Shown: positions 29,955-34,295 of the stretch, one piece after another | Layout of the letters: every line of letters starts with the position of its first letter | How positions within the stretch are numbered: the stretch's first letter is position 1 | Assembly (NCBI GenBank): GCA_025450035.1 | Contig: JANWIF010000026.1 | Location: forward strand, 1-34,295 | Length of the DNA stretch: 34,295 nucleotides | From: Gemmatimonadaceae bacterium | Lineage (GTDB): Bacteria > Gemmatimonadota > Gemmatimonadetes > Gemmatimonadales > Gemmatimonadaceae | Direction: 5' to 3' | The notes under the pieces: generated by a model | What the model saw: only the letters and a program-made list of their open reading frames with translations | The model's database searches: none | What the model was told of the DNA's origin: nothing | Position numbers and translations under genes: made by a program

Positions 29955-32900
29955 TCAGCTCCCCCGTACGAGTCGTACTCGCTCCGGCCCCAACAGCGCT
30001 CGCAGCTCGCTGAGGGCGGCGTTCGTCACCGCGATGCGCAACGTGCGCGACCGGAGCCGCGCGCTGGTTCCATTTCCGTCGTTCCATTGCAGCTCGAGGG
30101 GCGATGAGCCGGCGTGCACCTCGATCGCTTCGCGCACGTCGCGCATCACATCGCGGGTCACGCCGGCGCCGAGTGCCAGCTCGATGGACACGGCCACATT
30201 GCCCGTCGCGCGCTGCTGTTCGAACGGAACCACTTTCTCTACGATGAAGGCTGGATTGTCGGCTCCTTGGTCGCGTCGCGAGTAACTGCCGGTGAGCAGC
30301 ATTGGTACGTCGGGCTTGATCTTGTCGGCGAGCAGGGTCCAGGCCTCGGGGAAGACCAGCACCTCAGAAGATCCCGAAAAATCCTCAACTGTCAACCGGG
30401 CGAACTCGGACCCGCTCCGTTTGCTGACCTGGCGTTTGATGGCGGTGACGACGATGCCGAGCTTGATCGGCTGGTCGGTCCAGATGCCCAACTGTGACAC
30501 TTTGTGCGTGGCGAACAGCTCGATCTCGGTCCGATAGGGCTCCAGCGGGTGTCCGGAGATGTAGAAGCCCAGTATCTCCTTCTCTTTGGCGAGCCGGTCG
30601 GTGTCGCTCCACGCGGGGATGTTGGGGAGTGTGCGCGCGGGGAGTGAGGCGGATGTCCCGTCGCCGGTGGGTTCGCCGAACAGCGACACCTGGCCGCTCG
30701 CGGTTTCTTCCTGCTTGAGCGCGGCCTCGTGGAGGATGGAGTCGAGGGCGGCGAGAAATTGTGCGCGGTGACCGCCCAGTCCATCGAGTGCGCCGGACGC
30801 GATGAGTGCCTCGAACACGCGCTTGTTGCACGTGCGGAGGTCGATGCGTTCGGCGAGCTCAACCAGGGTGGTGAACGGCCCATCGCGGCGTGCGGCGAGG
30901 ATGGCATCGATGGCGGTACGACCGACGTTGCGGATAGCGCCGAGTCCGAAGCGCACGCGTTTGTCACCCACGACGGTGAATTTGTAGCCGGACTCGTTCA
31001 CGTCGGGGGCGAGGACTTCGATTTCCATCTCGCGCGCTTCATTGATGTACTTCACCACCGCATCGGTATCGCCGATCTGCGACGAGAGCAGGGCGGCCAT
31101 GTACTCGGCGGGGTGGTGGGTCTTGAGCCACGCCGTGTGGTACGAGATGATGGAGTACGCGACGGAGTGCGACTTGTTGAAGCCGTAGCGGCCGAAGGTT
31201 TCGATCTGGCCGGCAAGGTCTTCGATGATGCGGCGGTCGTAGCCGCGCTCGACGCTCTTCTCGACGAACTTGCCTAACTCCTTGCGAATCAGCTCGGCGT
31301 CCTTCTTGCCCACCGCTTTGCGCAGCACATCGGCTTCGGCCAGCGAGATCCCGGCCAGGAGCTGGGCGATGCGCATCACCTGCTCCTGGTACGTGATCAC
31401 GCCGTAGGTAGACGAGAGCACCGCCTCCAGCTCGGGGAGCGCGTAGGTGACGGGCTCTTCGCCGCGTTTGCGTTTGATGAACACGCGGTGCATGCCGGCA
31501 TCCAGCGGGCCGGGCCGCATGAGCGCATTGGATGCTACGAGGTCATCGAACCGGTCACAGCGCATGCTGCGGAGCAGATCGGTAGCGAGTGCCGATTCGA
31601 ACTGGAACACGCCGGCGGTGCGGCCGGCGCGGAGCATCCGATAGGTGTCGGGGTCATCGAGCGGCAGCGCGGCCATGTCCGGCTGTCGGCCGGTGCGCTG
31701 TTGGATCATGTCCAGCGCGTCGTGAATAACGGTCAGTGTCGTTAGGCCGAGGAAGTCCATCTTGAGCATCCCGGCCTTCTCGAGGTACGTCATGTCGTAC
31801 TGCGTGACGACGACCGCTTCGTCCTCACCGGCGCCCGCGCCCTTGGTCATCTGGGTGCAGATGGGGACGTAGTCATCGAGCGGGCCGGGGGCAATGACCA
31901 CGCCCGCGGCGTGGACGCCGGCGTGTCGGGAAAGGCCTTCGAGGGCGATGGCGTAGTCGAGCAGCTGCTTGTAGCGTTCGTCGGTGCGGTACAGGTGGCG
32001 CACGTCGCCGATCTGGTCGACCGCTTCTTTGACCGAGAGCGAATAGTTGGGCTGATTGGGGATCAGCTTGGCGAGCTGGTCGGTTTCCTGGGGCGTGAAC
32101 CCCAGCACGCGGCCGACGTCTTTGATCACGGCGCGAGACTTCATGGTCCCGAAGGTGATGATCTGCCCAACCGCGTCGCGGCCGTATTTCTGCCTAACGT
32201 ACTCGATCACCTCGCCGCGGCGCTCGAAGCAGAAGTCGACGTCGATGTCCGGCATCGACACGCGCTCGGGGTTCAGGAAGCGCTCGAAGAGGAGATCGAA
32301 GCGCAGCGGACAGACGTCGGTGATGCGGAGCGAGTAGGCGACGAGCGAGCCAGCCGCCGAGCCGCGGCCCGGCCCAACGGGAATGCCGCGCGCGCGCGCC
32401 GCGGCGATGAAGTCGGCGACGATGAGGAAATAGCCGGCGTAGCCCGTTGTGGTGATCACGCTCAGCTCGTAGTCCAGCCGCTGGCGGACCTCGTCCGGGA
32501 GCGGGGTGCCGTACCGTTCGCGCGCGCCGGCTTCGGCCAGGCGCACCAGCAGGTCGTTCTCGCTCGCCACTCCGTTAGGCAACGGGAACGACGGCAGGTG
32601 ATACGTCTTGCCGAACTCCAGACTCACCCCATCGGCGATGCGGAGCGTGTTCTCCAGCACCTCCGGGTGGTCGGGGAAGTGCTCGGCGATCTCGGGGGCG
32701 CTCTTGAAGTAGAGGCCGTCGTCGTAGCGAAGGCGGTCCGCTTCATCGCGATCCTTGCCCAAGCCGATGCAGAGCAGGATGTCGTGCGCGTCGTGGTCCG
32801 AGTGGCGGAGAAAGTGCGCGTCGTTGGTGGCGATGACCGGGAGGCCCGTGTCGGCCGCAAGCGCGAACACCTGCGCGTTGAGCTTGGACTGCAGGCCGCC

Positions 32901-33440
32901 CGCGTTGTGCGCTTGCACTTCCAGGTAGTAGCGGTCCTGAAACACATCGGCGTACCAGAGCGCCGCGGCCTTGGCGTCGTCGTACCGGCCGCCCATGAGA
33001 TTGGTGGCGATCTCGCCGGCCATGCAGGCGGAAGAAATGATCAGTCCCTCGCGGTAGCGTGCGAGGAGCTCACGGTCGACGCGCGGCTTGCTGTAGAAGC
33101 CTTCGGTGTAGGCGAGGGAGGAGAGCTTGACGAGATTCCGGTAGCCCGTCTCGTTTTGGGCGAGGATGATGAGGTGAAAGTACGGTTTGCCACCGGTGCG
33201 CGGGCGGGCGCGCTCGCGGCGATCGCCCGGCGCCACGTACGCTTCCATGCCGATGATCGGGCGGAGCTTGGCTTTCTTGGCTCGTTCCTGGAATGCGAAT
33301 GCGGCGTGCAGGTTGCCGTGGTCGGTGATGGCCAGGGCCGGCTGCTCGAACTCCAGCGCGCGGGCGATGAGGTCGTCGATCCGGTTGGCGCCGTCGAGCA
33401 GTGAGTACTCGGAGTGGCAGTGCAGATGGACGAATGACAT
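29955..33440 (-). CDS. dnaE: DNA polymerase III alpha subunit
   Basis: The 1161-residue replicative polymerase. It begins with a PHP domain (HLHCHSEYSLLDG; H7-x-H9 kept) and continues with the Pol III palm. The catalytic Asp pair lies in PDIDVDF (D398, D400), and the third is D562 in KMDFLGL. The finger region includes KSHSVAYSIISYHTAWLKTHHP. Near the C-terminus is a tandem helix-hairpin-helix and OB-fold (IKLGIVVTAIKRQVSKRSGSEF...). Length equals E. coli DnaE (1160). It heads the minus-strand operon dnaE-accA-PSP1-metG, a linkage seen in several phyla for dnaE-accA. Confidence 0.97.
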   Translation of the reverse strand: MSFVHLHCHSEYSLLDGANRIDDLIARALEFEQPALAITDHGNLHAAFAFQERAKKAKLRPIIGMEAYVAPGDRRERARPRTGGKPYFHLIILAQNETGYRNLVKLSSLAYTEGFYSKPRVDRELLARYREGLIISSACMAGEIATNLMGGRYDDAKAAALWYADVFQDRYYLEVQAHNAGGLQSKLNAQVFALAADTGLPVIATNDAHFLRHSDHDAHDILLCIGLGKDRDEADRLRYDDGLYFKSAPEIAEHFPDHPEVLENTLRIADGVSLEFGKTYHLPSFPLPNGVASENDLLVRLAEAGARERYGTPLPDEVRQRLDYELSVITTTGYAGYFLIVADFIAAARARGIPVGPGRGSAAGSLVAYSLRITDVCPLRFDLLFERFLNPERVSMPDIDVDFCFERRGEVIEYVRQKYGRDAVGQIITFGTMKSRAVIKDVGRVLGFTPQETDQLAKLIPNQPNYSLSVKEAVDQIGDVRHLYRTDERYKQLLDYAIALEGLSRHAGVHAAGVVIAPGPLDDYVPICTQMTKGAGAGEDEAVVVTQYDMTYLEKAGMLKMDFLGLTTLTVIHDALDMIQQRTGRQPDMAALPLDDPDTYRMLRAGRTAGVFQFESALATDLLRSMRCDRFDDLVASNALMRPGPLDAGMHRVFIKRKRGEEPVTYALPELEAVLSSTYGVITYQEQVMRIAQLLAGISLAEADVLRKAVGKKDAELIRKELGKFVEKSVERGYDRRIIEDLAGQIETFGRYGFNKSHSVAYSIISYHTAWLKTHHPAEYMAALLSSQIGDTDAVVKYINEAREMEIEVLAPDVNESGYKFTVVGDKRVRFGLGAIRNVGRTAIDAILAARRDGPFTTLVELAERIDLRTCNKRVFEALIASGALDGLGGHRAQFLAALDSILHEAALKQEETASGQVSLFGEPTGDGTSASLPARTLPNIPAWSDTDRLAKEKEILGFYISGHPLEPYRTEIELFATHKVSQLGIWTDQPIKLGIVVTAIKRQVSKRSGSEFARLTVEDFSGSSEVLVFPEAWTLLADKIKPDVPMLLTGSYSRRDQGADNPAFIVEKVVPFEQQRATGNVAVSIELALGAGVTRDVMRDVREAIEVHAGSSPLELQWNDGNGTSARLRSRTLRIAVTNAALSELRALLGPERVRLVRGS

Positions 33441-33556
33441 CGTGAGTGCGGAGGGGTTGCTGAGAGGGCGCGACGGATCCTGTCCGGGGCGCTTGGCGCC
33501 GGTCAGGCGGTGGGCTCAGGGCGTTCCGGAGGCGGGACGTCGCCCAGTCGTGACGA

Positions 33557-33562
33557 AGTATA
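33557..33562 (-). promoter_or_regulatory. Candidate -10 element for the dnaE operon
   Basis: Read on the minus strand, TATACT (5 of 6 to TATAAT) lies about 120 bases before the dnaE ATG. The -35 region in front is poor. The 212-base gap 33441-33652 also serves the divergent aminopeptidase gene. Confidence 0.25.
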
Positions 33563-33652
33563 TCTCGGGCGGCGGCCAGTCACCACAGCATGCCGGGGGT
33601 GCCGGACTGTCAAGGTGCATTTCTCCCAGTCGCGCTGTTAGGTTGGGGCGAC

Positions 33653-34295
33653 ATGACGTCTCCTGCGCGCATCGTGCGGCGGACCCTGCTGGGCATCGTG
33701 CTGGTTGTCGTGGCGTTCGCCGCACTGACGCCGGTGGGCCGGTACCTCTCGCGCGCCGCATGGCAGGAGGGGAAGATCCTGGCCCGGCGGCAGCCTATCG
33801 CCAAACTCGTGGCGTCGCCCGGCACCGACGCGCGCACCCGGGCCAAGCTCCAACTTGTGCTCGCCGCGCGTGCGTTTGCCGCCGACTCCCTGGGCTTGGC
33901 CGCGGACGAGAGCTTCACCACCTACAGCCGGCTCGACTCCGACACCCTGGTGCTGGTGTTGGCCGGTGCGTATCGCGATCGCCTGCGTAGCTACACGTGG
34001 TGGTTTCCGATCGTGGGACGGGTGCCATACAAGGGCTACTTTTCCGTGCCCGACGCGAAGGCCGCGGCCCGGGATCTGGAGGACAAGGGACTCGACACGT
34101 ACCTGCGACCCGCGTCCGCGTTCAGTACGCTCGGGTGGTTTGCCGACCCGCTGGTGTCGAGCACGCTGCACGAGGATTCAGTCAGGCTGGCAAACACCGT
34201 AATTCACGAGTTGACGCACAACACGTTTTACGCGTCGGGCCAGACCGTATTCAACGAATCCTTCGCCAACTTTGTGGGCGCGCACGGGGCGATGC
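33653..34295 (+). CDS. Putative zinc aminopeptidase (DUF2265 / PF10023 type), 3' end outside the window
   Basis: The frame opens at ATG 33653 and runs off the right edge without a stop, giving 214 complete residues. One N-terminal membrane helix or signal (about 9-28) is followed by a helical region and the metallopeptidase site HELTH (H185, E186, H189) with the third ligand E202 in FNESFANFVG. This HExxH-x12-E pattern with nearby TWWFPIVGRVPYKGYF is that of the putative aminopeptidase family PF10023. It is probably anchored to the inner membrane or exported as a lipoprotein-like enzyme. It is divergent from dnaE. The start is the first ATG after the intergenic region. Confidence 0.85.
   Translation, partial: MTSPARIVRRTLLGIVLVVVAFAALTPVGRYLSRAAWQEGKILARRQPIAKLVASPGTDARTRAKLQLVLAARAFAADSLGLAADESFTTYSRLDSDTLVLVLAGAYRDRLRSYTWWFPIVGRVPYKGYFSVPDAKAAARDLEDKGLDTYLRPASAFSTLGWFADPLVSSTLHEDSVRLANTVIHELTHNTFYASGQTVFNESFANFVGAHGAM

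Larger units (their letters stand above)
499..32580. repeat. Dispersed heptamer GTTAGGC / GCCTAAC, 29 copies
   Basis: Exact copies read on either strand start at 499, 600, 666, 1503, 4370, 6515, 7218, 7616, 9051, 9612, 11313, 11581, 12327, 14099, 15261, 15273, 15300, 22573, 22927, 24145, 26837, 27188, 27402, 27705, 29057, 31272, 31741, 32192 and 32574. In 28 of 29 cases the copy lies in a gene, in all four frames that do not create stops, plus one as a waaA stop. None is found from 15307 to 22572. Counted by eye; a machine count should confirm. Confidence 0.75.

Noticed and set aside
31911..33404. Long plus-strand open frame opposite dnaE
   Set aside because: It is the antisense shadow of a full-length, motif-complete dnaE. 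The translation is Val/Glu/Arg-rich with no domain.

Overview
The window looks like a chromosomal segment of a high-G+C, diderm, LPS-making bacterium, most likely a member of the Gemmatimonadota. The reasons are a Kdo transferase, many lipoproteins and outer-membrane barrels, and a SusC/SusD pair of Bacteroidota type in a genome of roughly two-thirds G+C. No rRNA, tRNA, CRISPR array, integrase or IS transposase was seen. The taxonomic call is inference from gene content.

Layout. 1-1.8 kb: the 3' end of a probable rhomboid protease, a lone receiver-domain response regulator, and convergent waaA. 1.8-3.5 kb: a DsbA-like thioredoxin-fold protein, an unusual G-rich inverted repeat, and two small secreted-protein genes that look broken by frameshifts. 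3.6-15.7 kb: a long plus-strand operon with two tandem outer-membrane barrel paralogues ending in coiled coils, a secreted coiled-coil protein, two large TPR proteins, another coiled-coil protein, then TolQ, TolR, TolR and an AgmX/PglI-type TonB-like transducer. 15.7-19.1 kb: envelope genes in the same direction (TPM-domain protein, nucleotidyltransferase-fold protein, lipoprotein with a second AgmX-type domain, LemA, M23 peptidase). 19.1-24.2 kb: a 610-base leader region, then susC-susD and a bidirectional terminator. 24.2-25.7 kb, minus strand: a solo TonB-plug lipoprotein and an M23 peptidase. 25.8-33.4 kb, minus strand: a tight housekeeping operon dnaE-accA-PSP1 (RicT-like)-metG plus a His-rich secreted protein. 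From 33.65 kb a putative zinc aminopeptidase runs off the window.

Best candidate for an undescribed system: the 3.6-15.7 kb operon. One TolQ, two TolR-like proteins with intact channel Asp residues, an AgmX-type transducer, large periplasmic TPR proteins and outer-membrane barrels together recall the parts list of the Myxococcus Agl-Glt (gliding) and Nfs machines. The proposal is a proton-driven trans-envelope machine whose barrels reach into the periplasm through coiled coils. One component gene carries a G10 tract inside a perfect inverted repeat, a possible slippage site.

A second, independent signal is a dispersed heptamer, GTTAGGC, found 29 times on the two strands (about one per 1.2 kb). 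It is used in every reading frame that does not create an internal stop, which suggests a DNA-level role rather than codon choice.
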